A stretch of 64,000 nt of DNA, from contig JAISPG010000041.1 of assembly GCA_031275085.1 (NCBI GenBank), forward strand, positions 62,001-126,000, read 5' to 3'. Positions 19,103 through 26,977 of the stretch are shown in pieces (the stretch's first letter is position 1; every line of letters starts with the position of its first letter). The notes under the pieces are model-generated. The model did not search any database, was not told where the DNA came from, and saw nothing but the letters and a program-made list of their open reading frames with translations. Made by a program: the position numbers and the translations under genes. This DNA comes from Bacteroidales bacterium. GTDB lineage: Bacteria; Bacteroidota; Bacteroidia; Bacteroidales; ML635J-15.

Positions 19103-19882
19103 TTATTTTTCCGCAAGTATAAACGGTAAATATTCTTTATTTTTTTCATACTCACTTTTTAGCATTTTTTTCAGGTTCTCATTATTTCTCATAAGTAAGA
19201 ACATTGCTCCCTGCGCCCGTAATAGCCTTTCGTTTTGGTCTATGCCAAGGTTCACTTTATATAGTTCCCTGATTGATTTCACAAATTCGTCGTACATGCT
19301 AAATTCTTCGCTTTGGTAATGTTTGATTATTGAAGAAAAGCAGAATGCTTCAATATAAGGCTTTCTTTCTTCTTCTGTTTTTTTTATGTCGTTAAGCCCG
19401 GCACAAACTTTACCAACATAATTTCCTTCATCATTCAATCTTATAATTGAAAAGTATTTTACTGCAATATTCAGTAGGTCATCAAAAGTTACGGTATCTT
19501 TTGGCAACGTTTTTTCTAATGTCTTGTTTACAAATCCATACATAACCGAATTAAATAAACTGTCATTCTTTAAATCCGAAATATATGCTTTGTGTAAAGA
19601 CAGACTATCGCTTATCATCAAAAGTTCCTGATAATTTGTATTTGAATAAAAGTGTGTCAGTAAATAGTCAAAAATATTAATATTATTGTTGACGAGACCG
19701 GAAATACAACTTTCCTTATTTGTTTCTACAATTCTTTTTACCAAATAATAATTATCATTATAAGAAAATCTGCTAACTATTATAAAATCTTCATAATGAT
19801 CCCTGATATCACAAGTTGTCTGCCCGTAACCCTGAAGTAAAAGAATTGCAGAAATGAGTAATGTTAAAAATGATCTTTTCAT
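19103..19882 (-). CDS. Hypothetical exported protein
   Basis: A 259-residue protein with a clean signal peptide (about residues 1-20; K-R-S-F-L-T-L-L-I-S, cleavage near GYGQT). The mature part is mostly helical and rich in Asn, Glu and Lys, with three or four cysteines near residues 24-190. I recognise no family. Its upstream gap holds no obvious promoter. It is leftward, like its neighbours, and separated from them by about 70-85 bp. Confidence 0.6.
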   Translation of the reverse strand: MKRSFLTLLISAILLLQGYGQTTCDIRDHYEDFIIVSRFSYNDNYYLVKRIVETNKESCISGLVNNNINIFDYLLTHFYSNTNYQELLMISDSLSLHKAYISDLKNDSLFNSVMYGFVNKTLEKTLPKDTVTFDDLLNIAVKYFSIIRLNDEGNYVGKVCAGLNDIKKTEEERKPYIEAFCFSSIIKHYQSEEFSMYDEFVKSIRELYKVNLGIDQNERLLRAQGAMFLLMRNNENLKKMLKSEYEKNKEYLPFILAEK

Positions 19883-19967
19883 CGTTTTACTGTTTTTGTT
19901 AATAATTAAGTTCTAAGGTTCTCAAAGTATGAGATTAACAGGGTTAACTGTTTATTATGATAGTTCA

Positions 19968-20501
19968 TTATTTCCATTTGATATTTGTTATCTTATTTAC
20001 AGTAAATCCCAATGATTCAAATTTATCACGGACTTCATCAGGATTCTGTATTTTATATTTCGGGATTATCAAATATGTTCCTGCTTTTATTTTAATAAAG
20101 AAATGTTTTTCCGTTTCATCAACTTTATCTATTTCCGATATGTTTAATGTGGCTTCTCCTGTACTGTCTTTCATGAAAATGGCCTCATCTTTTATTTCAA
20201 TATATTCTGTTTTTTCAAACCTGTTAGAATAATTTTCTTTAATATAGGTTTTGTAATGTTTTTTGTATCTCCATCTGAAATACATTGGATAGAATAATCC
20301 GCTAACAATAGCTGCAATTCCGAAATAAACTGCCATTATTATGTTATATTTAAAATAAAAACAGGCGGATATTATTCCCAAAATAAGTGTCAAAAATATC
20401 CAGCCATTTATCATTTTTCGTTTTATTCTATCAGATTGCGAGGCTGTAAATAACTGAAAATCTAAAAAATCCTGCTCGCTGGTTTTAAATTCTATTATCA
20501 T
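19968..20501 (-). CDS. YcxB-like membrane protein
   Basis: A 177-residue protein. Two closely spaced hydrophobic helices (about residues 34-74) follow a short cytoplasmic segment. A beta-rich C-terminal domain then shows the YcxB signature: I-E-I-K-D-E-A-I-F-M, I-S-E-I-D-K-V-D-E-T-E-K-H-F-F-I and Y-L-I-I-P-K-Y-K-I-Q-N-P-D-E. The function of this family is not known. It stands alone between two hypothetical genes. Confidence 0.7.
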   Translation of the reverse strand: MIIEFKTSEQDFLDFQLFTASQSDRIKRKMINGWIFLTLILGIISACFYFKYNIIMAVYFGIAAIVSGLFYPMYFRWRYKKHYKTYIKENYSNRFEKTEYIEIKDEAIFMKDSTGEATLNISEIDKVDETEKHFFIKIKAGTYLIIPKYKIQNPDEVRDKFESLGFTVNKITNIKWK

Positions 20502-20712
20502 ATTTTAATTTAAACTATTCTAAAATATCAAAAAAATTGTACTTCTAAAACTTAATAAACATTTTATTTATATTGCTTCATTTTTTTAACTATTTTTATT
20601 AATATATTTTAGCTATTTATATGACATTTTAGTCAAAATAAACAACACAATATACATAAAACTACCGAATTTATTTTCACCTATTTACATATTAAACGTG
20701 TATAAGACAGCT

Positions 20713-21831
20713 CTATACATCTGGATCTCTAAAATTATCTGAATCCCAGATAAATACATTTTCATAATTTTTTAATTGGTCTTTCAATGTTTCTATATAT
20801 GAGTCTATTTTTTTCTCTTTTTCGTCATATTTTGTTTTATCAACGTTTTTATAATATTCACAGAAATCATAGTATGCAATCAATAAGGCTATTTCATGTA
20901 CTCCCATCTGCGAAAAAAACATTGTTTCACTCAGGTTTGTTGCTGATCTCAAATTAGCAGAATATAAATCTTTTTTCAGGTTATCTATTTCAGAGTCTTT
21001 TTCTGCTAAAAAAGATAAGGTACTGTAAAAATGATTGAAATAAGAAGATAATCTCGGCAAATTTCCTTTATATAATTGTTGAACTGTTTCTTTTTCATAT
21101 CTGCCATCCGGAAATCCTTCTATCCTGTGGTTTTCATCATAATTTGCCCGGTTTTCAATTAATTTATTTTCAATATCCTGTATAGTTTTATCTTCAATAA
21201 ATCCATTTATAACAGTATTTACTGTTTTTAATTTTATTGTGCTTATAATTCTTTTGTTTAATTTAAAATTTGCTTTTTCTCCACCTGAATTTTTTGTAAG
21301 TATTCCACTTAAAAATATTTCAAATGCAATATATTCAATATCTGATTTTACATTTTTATCTAAAGAGAAATCTTTTTTGTTTTTATTTTCATTTTCTATG
21401 ATATCCAAAACACAGATATAAATACTTTTAAATTCATAAAAAAGGAAATGAAAAGAAGGTTGCCCTTTAATGCTACTTTTATATAAGTACATATTATTTA
21501 CAATATCCCTGTATATATCTATAAATCTTTGCATGCTATTTTCCAGCCTTTCTACGGAGATATCATTTCTTTGTTGTTTGTTTGCATCAAACTGAATCCA
21601 GAAAGCAAGAAAAGTCAAAAATGCTGCCACAATGGCAATAAATGGCCCCATAACGCCTCCTATCACACTTCCAACCCATCCTTTATCTGAAAAATCAATT
21701 CCTAACAGGGGATAATTTGTAAACAAATAAGGTAAAGAACATATCAGTGCTACAAGTCCTAAAAAAACGATAAGAAAAATTAAAAACTGTTTTTTATTTG
21801 ATGCGTTATTCATATTATTGATTATTAGCAT
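20713..21831 (-). CDS. Putative AbiC-like phage abortive-infection protein
   Basis: A 372-residue protein with two N-terminal hydrophobic segments (about residues 17-37 and 53-80), the second carrying G-P-F-I-A-I-V-A-A-F-L-T-F-L-A-F-W-I-Q-F. A helical cytoplasmic region with M-Q-R-F-I-D-I-Y-R-D-I follows, and later G-V-H-E-I-A-L-L-I-A-Y-Y-D. This membrane-anchor-plus-helical layout matches the 'putative phage abortive infection protein' family named after lactococcal AbiC. If correct, it would stop phage growth in an infected cell. It lies about 1 kb from the prophage boundary in host-type AT-rich DNA. The start could be the second ATG (21813). The family call is moderate. Confidence 0.5.
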   Translation of the reverse strand: MLIINNMNNASNKKQFLIFLIVFLGLVALICSLPYLFTNYPLLGIDFSDKGWVGSVIGGVMGPFIAIVAAFLTFLAFWIQFDANKQQRNDISVERLENSMQRFIDIYRDIVNNMYLYKSSIKGQPSFHFLFYEFKSIYICVLDIIENENKNKKDFSLDKNVKSDIEYIAFEIFLSGILTKNSGGEKANFKLNKRIISTIKLKTVNTVINGFIEDKTIQDIENKLIENRANYDENHRIEGFPDGRYEKETVQQLYKGNLPRLSSYFNHFYSTLSFLAEKDSEIDNLKKDLYSANLRSATNLSETMFFSQMGVHEIALLIAYYDFCEYYKNVDKTKYDEKEKKIDSYIETLKDQLKNYENVFIWDSDNFRDPDV

Positions 21832-21931
21832 TTTTACTTATTTCAATATTTAGTCGTCCGGTAAAAACAAACTAAAATCTAATCTTCCACATAATATTAC
21901 TTTATGTACAAAATTATAAAATTTCCCGACT

Positions 21932-22444
21932 TTATTTTAGCGCTTCCAAATATGTTTCATCCCAATTTTCTAAAAGTAAAACGAGTTGTTTATAATTCAT
22001 ATCTTCAGGTAATTTATTACTCCAATGTTTTATAATTTTTTGCAGCTGTTTTTTATCCCTTCTTAAAAAAGCTTTTGTCCCGTTTACATAAAAATACCAC
22101 GCACGTCCGTCTTCTCCACCAAACCAACGATAAAATATATTTGATGTTTTTCTAAAATATTTTATTGCTTTCGTATTTTTTTCTGCATTTGCAAAAAGTT
22201 GACCGGCATGCCATTTTAACGAATGCTTATTTTCAGGCTTGCCTTCTTTTAAGTATTCCAAAATCAAATTTGCGCCTTCTTCATATTTTCCTGAATCAGC
22301 AAGTTTGCGCCAACAGCAAGTATCACTATCAAATTCAGCCTGTGAATAATTGATTTCCGGATTTTGGGCAATCGCAGAAATTGAAAACAGTATGCAAAGA
22401 GGTAATTTTGCTTTTAATAATATTGATAACATTCTTGATAACAT
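21932..22444 (-). CDS. Hypothetical exported helical-repeat protein
   Basis: A 170-residue protein. An N-terminal signal peptide (about residues 8-26, cleavage near AIAQ) is followed by a helical part with TPR-like spacing (A-D-S-G-K-Y-E-E-G-A-N-L-I-L-E-Y, then W-H-A-G-Q-L-F-A-N-A-E-K, then G-R-A-W-Y-F-Y-V-N-G-T-K-A-F). No family is recognised. A second ATG four codons in (22432) is an alternative start. Confidence 0.6.
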   Translation of the reverse strand: MLSRMLSILLKAKLPLCILFSISAIAQNPEINYSQAEFDSDTCCWRKLADSGKYEEGANLILEYLKEGKPENKHSLKWHAGQLFANAEKNTKAIKYFRKTSNIFYRWFGGEDGRAWYFYVNGTKAFLRRDKKQLQKIIKHWSNKLPEDMNYKQLVLLLENWDETYLEALK

Positions 22445-22534
22445 TTTGGTAATAATTCATATTCCAGGTTTCTTCCCGCTCCGAAAAACAATCGGAATTG
22501 AATTTCTACCTGCTATATTCTTTTTATAATTTTT

Positions 22535-22858
22535 CTATTCCTCCATTAAAAAAATATCCCCCATACACTTTTTCCAATGTGTCTCAACGGATTCAAATGT
22601 TTCGCCATTGAAACGATATACTTCAAAGTGATAATCTCCACAACGTCTTTCATAATCGTACATTCCATTCAGGTCGTCTTCAGTGTACTCAATAGTTATT
22701 GTTTTTGTTTCCGCATCATAACCAAATTGTTCTACACTTCCAAACCGGGAATTTAATTCGTACTCAAAATTGTTTATAAATCCGTTATTTTCAAAATGCA
22801 GCAATTTTATATATTGGTTTAAACAGGCACTAAGAACAATAGTACATTTTATAACCAA
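22535..22858 (-). pseudogene. 5'-truncated host gene at the prophage junction
   Basis: This open frame of 107 codons has host-like AT-rich codon use (for example F-E-N-N-G-F, Y-D-A-E-T-K-T-I-T-I-E-Y). It has no ATG until codon 66; its nominal start is a TTG lying in the direct repeat at 22849-22858, and a stop codon stands right before it. The C-terminal part (Y-D-Y-E-R-R-C-G-D-Y-H-F-E-V-Y) reads as the end of a folded protein. The simplest reading is that the prophage inserted into this gene and the 5' part lies beyond the right edge of the window. No family is recognised. Confidence 0.55.
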
Positions 22859-22930
22859 TTATAGCCAACCCCCTGTAAAACAGTCTTTTTAATTGGCACT
22901 TTGGAACTAAGCGTTTCAACTTATAACCAA
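22849..22930. repeat. Candidate left attachment region: 10-bp direct repeats TTATAACCAA
   Basis: The decamer TTATAACCAA occurs at 22849-22858 and again at 22921-22930, 72 bp apart, directly downstream of the integrase stop. Base composition and codon use change here from host to phage type. The repeats could be integrase arm sites or part of the attachment core. The matching right attachment site is outside the window, so the exact core cannot be set. Confidence 0.45.
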
Positions 22931-22938
22931 GTAGGTAA

Positions 22939-24282
22939 CTAAGAATTGGGTTCTTTTTTGGGTTTGCCCTTTTTAGGTTCTTTTTCCTTTTTCTCTTGAA
23001 CCTTAAAGTTATCGAATTTTTCCATTTCGGAAGCCTTTAGTTTATCCACGATTTTAATATAAGGTTTCATAGCCTTATAATCACTATGGCCCGTCCACTT
23101 CATTATAACTTCGGCCGGAACCCCAAGCCTTAAAGCGTTCACTATAAAAGTACGCCTTCCGCAATGAGTTGTAAGAAGGGCGTATTTCGGTAATACTTCT
23201 TCGTGGCGTTGGTTTCCCATAAAATAAACGATTCTTTGGGGTGTAGTAAGCCCGGCTTCCTTTCCCATTTCTTTAAGGTTTTCGTTCATTTTTACGTTGC
23301 TTACAACCGGCAGGGCCATATCATTAGGAAGCCCTACGTTTTCGTACTTCTTTAGTATTGCCTTGCTATACTTGTTTAGTTCAATAATAAGGCTATCGAC
23401 CGTTTTTTGAGTAATAACGGTAATATAGCCTTTCTTTACGTCGCTTTTCTTTAGCTTAGCTACATCAGAATAGCGAAGACCGGTAAAGCAGCAAAAACAA
23501 AACACATCCCGGACGGCCGGAAGGGACGTTTTAGCGGGCGGAAACTTGAAAGAATATAATTCTAACAGTTCTTCCCATTCCAAGTATATAATTTCCTTAG
23601 AATTGCCGTCTACCCCCTTAAACTTAGGCTTAAAGGATTCGTGTAGCTTCCCTTCATAGTAGCCAGCGTTAAAAGCCCAACGAAGGAACCAGCGGAAGAA
23701 GGAAATATATTTAGATATGGTAGTATTGCGTAGGTCGGAGTTTTGAAGGCTTACGACAAATTCCCGTAGTTCCTTTTCGGTTAGCGTTTCTAAAGCAAGG
23801 GTTTTGCTATAATTGCGCAAGTGTTCTAATAACGAATTGAATTTAGTATAGGTTGCCTGCGTCCAATTATTTTGCCGGCCCATAGTTTCCATAAATTCCG
23901 CGTAGGCTTCATAGAATTGCTTACCGGGTTCTTGGGGTTCCGGTTCCGTTCGCCCGGCTATTTCATCGAAGGCCGCCTTTAGTTCGTTTGTTGTAGGTAC
24001 GCGCTTTTCCAATAGTTCGTAGCGGGTAAATACTTCTTCTACCAATTCTTCGCAACTTAGGATAGTTTTGTTTATTTCTCCGGCAGTTTGTTTGAAGCGA
24101 TTCTTTGACCCGGCAATAACCCGCCCTTCTTCGGCGTTCCATTTTTCCGGCTCAATACTATACCCTACCCTTATATCTACCCTATTGCCCGCATAACTAA
24201 CACGCATACGGATAGGCCTACATTCAACTAATACGCCGTTTACTTTCTTCGGGAATAGGTCAAATTTTACGGTTCGTTTCAT
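22939..24282 (-). CDS. Tyrosine recombinase / phage integrase
   Basis: About 447 residues. An N-terminal arm-binding part (R-V-G-Y-S-I-E-P-E-K-W-N-A, typical of Bacteroidota integrases) is followed by a core-binding SAM-like domain (about 120-220) and the catalytic domain. Catalytic residues seen: Arg in T-G-L-R-Y-S-D-V, the His-x-x-Arg box in L-T-T-H-C-G-R-R-T-F, the His in W-T-G-H-S-D-Y, and Tyr in M-K-P-Y-I-K-I. It integrates or excises the prophage. The frame extends upstream to a TTG, but the ATG at 24282 is preferred. It overlaps the upstream small regulator gene by 23 bp. The lysine-rich tail past the catalytic Tyr is unusually long. Confidence 0.93.
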   Translation of the reverse strand: MKRTVKFDLFPKKVNGVLVECRPIRMRVSYAGNRVDIRVGYSIEPEKWNAEEGRVIAGSKNRFKQTAGEINKTILSCEELVEEVFTRYELLEKRVPTTNELKAAFDEIAGRTEPEPQEPGKQFYEAYAEFMETMGRQNNWTQATYTKFNSLLEHLRNYSKTLALETLTEKELREFVVSLQNSDLRNTTISKYISFFRWFLRWAFNAGYYEGKLHESFKPKFKGVDGNSKEIIYLEWEELLELYSFKFPPAKTSLPAVRDVFCFCCFTGLRYSDVAKLKKSDVKKGYITVITQKTVDSLIIELNKYSKAILKKYENVGLPNDMALPVVSNVKMNENLKEMGKEAGLTTPQRIVYFMGNQRHEEVLPKYALLTTHCGRRTFIVNALRLGVPAEVIMKWTGHSDYKAMKPYIKIVDKLKASEMEKFDNFKVQEKKEKEPKKGKPKKEPNS

Positions 24283-24580
24283 TCTTAAACATTTTTCCCC
24301 GACCAAGTAACAGCCATTCGGTCGAAATACTATAATTAATACATAAGCTATGTAGGGCTTCTAATTCGATTTGTTTATAACGGGAAGGCTTTGAATTTGG
24401 ATTAGGCGTTATTCCGTAGGTTAGGCGTATTTCACGATACCGAGAAGGACTAAGGCCGTATAGCTTACAAAAGGATTCTAACGAAGATACCCGCCCAAGG
24501 CTTACAATGGCTTCCATTGCCACAAAGAAGCGGCGGTTTATTCCTTCGACTATTGGGGTTATTACCTTCGTTGTTTTCAT
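24260..24580 (-). CDS. Small phage HTH-type regulator
   Basis: A 106-residue protein. The centre (S-F-C-K-L-Y-G-L-S-P-S-R-Y-R-E-I-R) looks like a helix-turn-helix, and the end reads I-S-T-E-W-L-L-L-G-R-G-K-M-F, the closing segment found after the HTH in many Bacteroidota phage repressors. It starts at an ATG overlapping the stop of the 58-residue gene upstream (TAATG), which suggests translational coupling, and it overlaps the integrase start. It may control integration or act as an excision regulator. The role is inferred from position. Confidence 0.6.
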   Translation of the reverse strand: MKTTKVITPIVEGINRRFFVAMEAIVSLGRVSSLESFCKLYGLSPSRYREIRLTYGITPNPNSKPSRYKQIELEALHSLCINYSISTEWLLLGRGKMFKNETNRKI

Positions 24581-24756
24581 TACTTTTTATTTTGATATCC
24601 TGAAAGCATACTTTCAAATTCAGCTTTCGGAACTTCTGCCGTTTCCTTCCCTTCCAAAAAAGCAGCTTCCAAAGTATTAAATACAACTTCCGGCATAAAG
24701 GGGAAGTATTGGGGTTTGTTGTAGTATTCCGTTATTGCTATTTCTATTGTTTCCAT
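24580..24756 (-). CDS. Small phage protein, 58 residues
   Basis: This short leftward frame starts at the ATG at 24756 and ends at 24580, its stop sharing one base with the start of the next gene. The protein begins M-E-T-I-E-I-A-I-T-E-Y-Y-N-K-P-Q-Y and ends S-M-L-S-G-Y-Q-N-K-K; its codon use is phage-like. It sits in the integrase-regulator operon. No family is recognised. Confidence 0.6.
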   Translation of the reverse strand: METIEIAITEYYNKPQYFPFMPEVVFNTLEAAFLEGKETAEVPKAEFESMLSGYQNKK

Positions 24757-24792
24757 ACCTATTTTTTTATTGTTTTTCGTATTAATATAAAC

Positions 24793-25227
24793 TTACTTTT
24801 GAATTTCCGAACCACTTGCAGCGGCACATATTACATTGTCGTCCGCTTGGGCAACCGTTTTTTTCAGGGCTTCGCTTTGATTCTTTATTACTTCCTGTTG
24901 GCTTTCGATAAGCCGTAATAGCCTTTCTTCTTTTTCTATATAGTTTTTACGCAGTTCTTCCAATATTTCCATTGGCGAAGCCCCGGAAGGCTTGGCTTCT
25001 TCTTTCTTTTCGCTGCCTTGAAGCATTTCGCCGTTTCCCGTAAGTAGCCAAATCGGATTCAAGTCGGGGAAATGTAGAGAAATACTCTTCATTTTGTTTG
25101 GCAAAATAGAGTGTTTTATGCCTTTCACATACCCATTTGATAAATCGCATAACCTTTCAAACTCCCTAATGGAAATTTTTTTGTACAAAATAAATTCTTT
25201 AAGTCGTTCTTTTACAGAATTTTCCAT
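24793..25227 (-). CDS. Phage XRE-type repressor (likely CI-like)
   Basis: A 144-residue protein. Residues 1-45 form an HTH (I-S-I-R-E-F-E-R-L-C-D-L-S-N-G-Y-V-K-G-I), then D-L-N-P-I-W-L-L-T-G-N-G-E-M-L, the standard post-HTH segment of Bacteroidota prophage repressors. A coiled coil (about 85-125) probably makes it a dimer. It lacks a peptidase (LexA-like) domain, so induction may depend on the antirepressor encoded just across the divergent control region rather than on self-cleavage. It is transcribed leftward from a region full of inverted repeats and is the best candidate for the lysogeny repressor. Confidence 0.75.
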   Translation of the reverse strand: MENSVKERLKEFILYKKISIREFERLCDLSNGYVKGIKHSILPNKMKSISLHFPDLNPIWLLTGNGEMLQGSEKKEEAKPSGASPMEILEELRKNYIEKEERLLRLIESQQEVIKNQSEALKKTVAQADDNVICAAASGSEIQK

Positions 25228-25248
25228 GTTTTATTAAAATATTATTCC

Positions 25249-25310
25249 GCAAAATGTAGAAAAATAATCTAAATAAATTTGCGCAATGCGGATTATTATT
25301 CTACATTTGC
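25249..25310. promoter_or_regulatory. Divergent control region with paired repressor-operator candidates
   Basis: An inverted repeat of about 20 bp (25249-25269 with 25291-25310; one mismatch and one single-base gap) lies between the leftward repressor and the rightward antirepressor. Two rightward -7 elements fall within it: TAAATTTG at 25274-25281 between the arms and TACATTTG at 25302-25309 inside the right arm. A leftward arm element, TACATTTT, is close to consensus. This is the layout expected of a repressor binding site that covers early promoters. Confidence 0.65.
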
Positions 25311-25331
25311 AGAGTTAAAACTAATTCGGTA

Positions 25332-25358
25332 CAAAGATAGCGAATTAATATAATACGA
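25332..25358 (-). promoter_or_regulatory. Leftward promoter for repressor with palindromic site
   Basis: On the minus strand TATCTTTG (25339-25332) is a perfect -7 element with a near -33 match (TTTT at 25362-25359) at the usual 19-bp spacing. The spacer holds an imperfect copy (25340-25358, 17 of 19 bases) of the palindrome found at 42871 and 52736. It would drive the repressor gene with a leader of about 100 nt. Confidence 0.55.
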
Positions 25359-25398
25359 AAAATAACAAAAAACACCTAATAGATAAATAATTAAAGTT

Positions 25399-26226
25399 AT
25401 GAATGAAATTCAAATTTTTAAGAATGAAATGTTTGGCGAAGTGAGAGTAGCCGGAACAAAAGAAGAACCGTTATTCTGTCTTGTAGATTTATGCAGGATA
25501 TTAGAACTAACTCCAAGCAAGGTATCCCAACGTTTGGAAGATGGGGTACTTTCAAAGTACCCCATAGTAGATAACATTGGCAGGGAGCAACTTGCCAACT
25601 TCGTAACCGAAGACGGATTATATGACGTAATACTCGACAGCCGGAAACCGGAAGCTAAGCAATTCCGCAAGTGGGTAACTTCGGAAGTATTACCTTCAAT
25701 TAGGAAAAACGGCGGCTATATGGTTTCACAGCCGGAAGAAACGCCGGAAGAAATTATGGCCCGCGCGTTGCTTTTGGCACAACGAACCATAGAAGCGCAA
25801 AAGGTACGCGCCGATTACGAAACAGCCCGCGCCGACGCTTTGGAAAAGCAAACCACAAAGCTAAATGTTCAGATAGAAGAACGCGACAAACAGCGTACAA
25901 AAGACCTTCCGAAAATAACCTTTGCCCACGCCGTAGAAACTTCCGATAAGGCGGTACTTGTAGGCGAATTGGCTAAAATAATTTGCCAAAACGGGGTAAA
26001 TATCGGGCAAAACCGCCTTTTTCATTGGTTACGCGAAAACGGCTACTTAGGATACAAAGGCGAGTATTATAACCTTCCTACTCAAAAATCAATGAACGCC
26101 GGACTTATGGAAGTAAAGAAAACTTCAATTATCAAACCCGACGGAACTACGTTAGTAACTACAACGCCAAAAATAACCGGAAAGGGGCAAATATTTTTCA
26201 CGAACAAATTTTTAACTAATAAATAA
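25399..26226 (+). CDS. Phage antirepressor (Bro-N plus KilAC-type C-terminus)
   Basis: A 275-residue protein. The N-terminal Bro-N domain (about 1-105) has F-x-x-x-x-F-G-E-V-R-V, L-F-C-L-V-D-L-C-R-I-L, and the closing K-Q-F-R-K-W-V-T-S-E-V-L-P-S-I-R-K-N-G-G-Y. A helical linker (about 115-165) leads to a KilAC/ANT domain with L-A-K-I-I-C-Q-N-G-V-N-I-G-Q-N-R-L-F-H-W-L-R-E-N-G-Y-L. Such proteins bind and inactivate phage repressors. It is the first rightward early gene, opposite the repressor, so it may switch the phage from lysogeny to growth. Confidence 0.88.
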   Translation: MNEIQIFKNEMFGEVRVAGTKEEPLFCLVDLCRILELTPSKVSQRLEDGVLSKYPIVDNIGREQLANFVTEDGLYDVILDSRKPEAKQFRKWVTSEVLPSIRKNGGYMVSQPEETPEEIMARALLLAQRTIEAQKVRADYETARADALEKQTTKLNVQIEERDKQRTKDLPKITFAHAVETSDKAVLVGELAKIICQNGVNIGQNRLFHWLRENGYLGYKGEYYNLPTQKSMNAGLMEVKKTSIIKPDGTTLVTTTPKITGKGQIFFTNKFLTNK

Positions 26227-26232
26227 CAAACA

Positions 26233-26502
26233 ATGACAACAACAAAAAATTACAAATTGGGATTTTCGGGCGGCTTCTCGCAGCTCCAACTAAAAGACAT
26301 AAGCAAAGCGCAAGCAGAACTATACGAAGCGTTAGGAGTAAATAACCGTACTTCATTCACACAGTACAAAAACGGAAAAATTGAGCCGAAAGCCAGCCAA
26401 GCGGAAGCGGTAGAAAAAGTTTTTGAAAAATATGGTATAACCGAAAATATTTGGGAAAAATGCGAAGCGACGTACGACTTACGACCCGTGAGAAACAAGT
26501 AG
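26233..26502 (+). CDS. Small DNA-binding-like phage protein
   Basis: An 89-residue protein seven bases after the antirepressor gene. Residues 20-75 (I-S-K-A-Q-A-E-L-Y-E-A-L-G-V-N-N-R-T-S-F-T-Q-Y-K-N-G, then A-V-E-K-V-F-E-K-Y-G-I-T-E-N-I-W) resemble a small helix-turn-helix fold common in Bacteroidota phages. Its 3' end overlaps the LuxR-type gene by about 43 bp in another frame. The role is inferred only. Confidence 0.6.
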   Translation: MTTTKNYKLGFSGGFSQLQLKDISKAQAELYEALGVNNRTSFTQYKNGKIEPKASQAEAVEKVFEKYGITENIWEKCEATYDLRPVRNK

Positions 26503-26855
26503 CCGAGTTGCTGGCATGGGGAGCGGCCAAGAAGGAAGTAGCCGACATGCTTTGTATTTCGCCCCGAACGGTAGAGAACCAAGCGCGAAGCGTTTACGAA
26601 AAAATAGGTATTCAAAAAGCTACTGAATTGTGCGTATGGTGGTTTTGTACACATTGCGGCGTTTCCTTCGACCTTTCCCCAATTAAGCGTAGGCTTCTTT
26701 CTATCGCCTTGCTTCTAATAACACTTCCACAAATTGCCGATTCAAACGAAGACATAGTAAGGCAATTCAGAACGCCAAGAACGCAAAACGTAAGGGTTTG
26801 CAGGGCAAGGAACGGAAGGCGACGGAACGAAAACGATTTTTATTTAGAAGTTTAA
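26460..26855 (+). CDS. LuxR-type HTH regulator with membrane segment
   Basis: A 131-residue protein. The N-terminal half is a GerE/LuxR HTH: L-T-T-R-E-K-Q-V-A-E-L-L-A-W-G, K-K-E-V-A-D-M-L-C-I-S-P-R-T-V-E-N, then A-R-S-V-Y-E-K-I-G-I-Q-K-A-T-E-L. A hydrophobic segment (L-L-S-I-A-L-L-L-I-T-L-P) near residue 80 and an Arg-rich tail follow. This layout is seen in other Bacteroidota prophages. The ATG at 26460 is preferred to a TTG nine bases earlier. It overlaps the gene before it. It could bind the palindromes found at the late promoters, but that is a guess. Confidence 0.75.
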   Translation: MRSDVRLTTREKQVAELLAWGAAKKEVADMLCISPRTVENQARSVYEKIGIQKATELCVWWFCTHCGVSFDLSPIKRRLLSIALLLITLPQIADSNEDIVRQFRTPRTQNVRVCRARNGRRRNENDFYLEV

Positions 26856-26872
26856 TTTTTAATAGTTTGAGT

Positions 26873-26971
26873 ATGAAAAGGATAAAAATTTATGAAGGCG
26901 ACTTAGTAATAATTGCGGTAGCGGTTTTCGCCCTGTTTGTAATGTTTGGTTTGCCCCTAATTTTTGAATAA
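26873..26971 (+). CDS. Small membrane protein, 32 residues
   Basis: An ATG at 26873 opens a frame of 32 codons: M-K-R-I-K-I-Y-E-G-D-L, then one hydrophobic helix (V-I-I-A-V-A-V-F-A-L-F-V-M-F-G-L-P-L-I-F). It lies six bases before the next gene and has the spacing of its neighbours. Function unknown; a single-pass membrane peptide. Confidence 0.5.
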   Translation: MKRIKIYEGDLVIIAVAVFALFVMFGLPLIFE

Positions 26972-26977
26972 AACGAC

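Noticed and set aside
24465-24686. A 73-codon minus-strand frame
   Set aside because: The 58-residue gene at 24580-24756 in another frame fits its neighbours better (TAATG overlap).
24778-24792. Possible further copy of the CGTATTA palindrome
   Set aside because: Only the left half matches; no -7 box follows in the right place.
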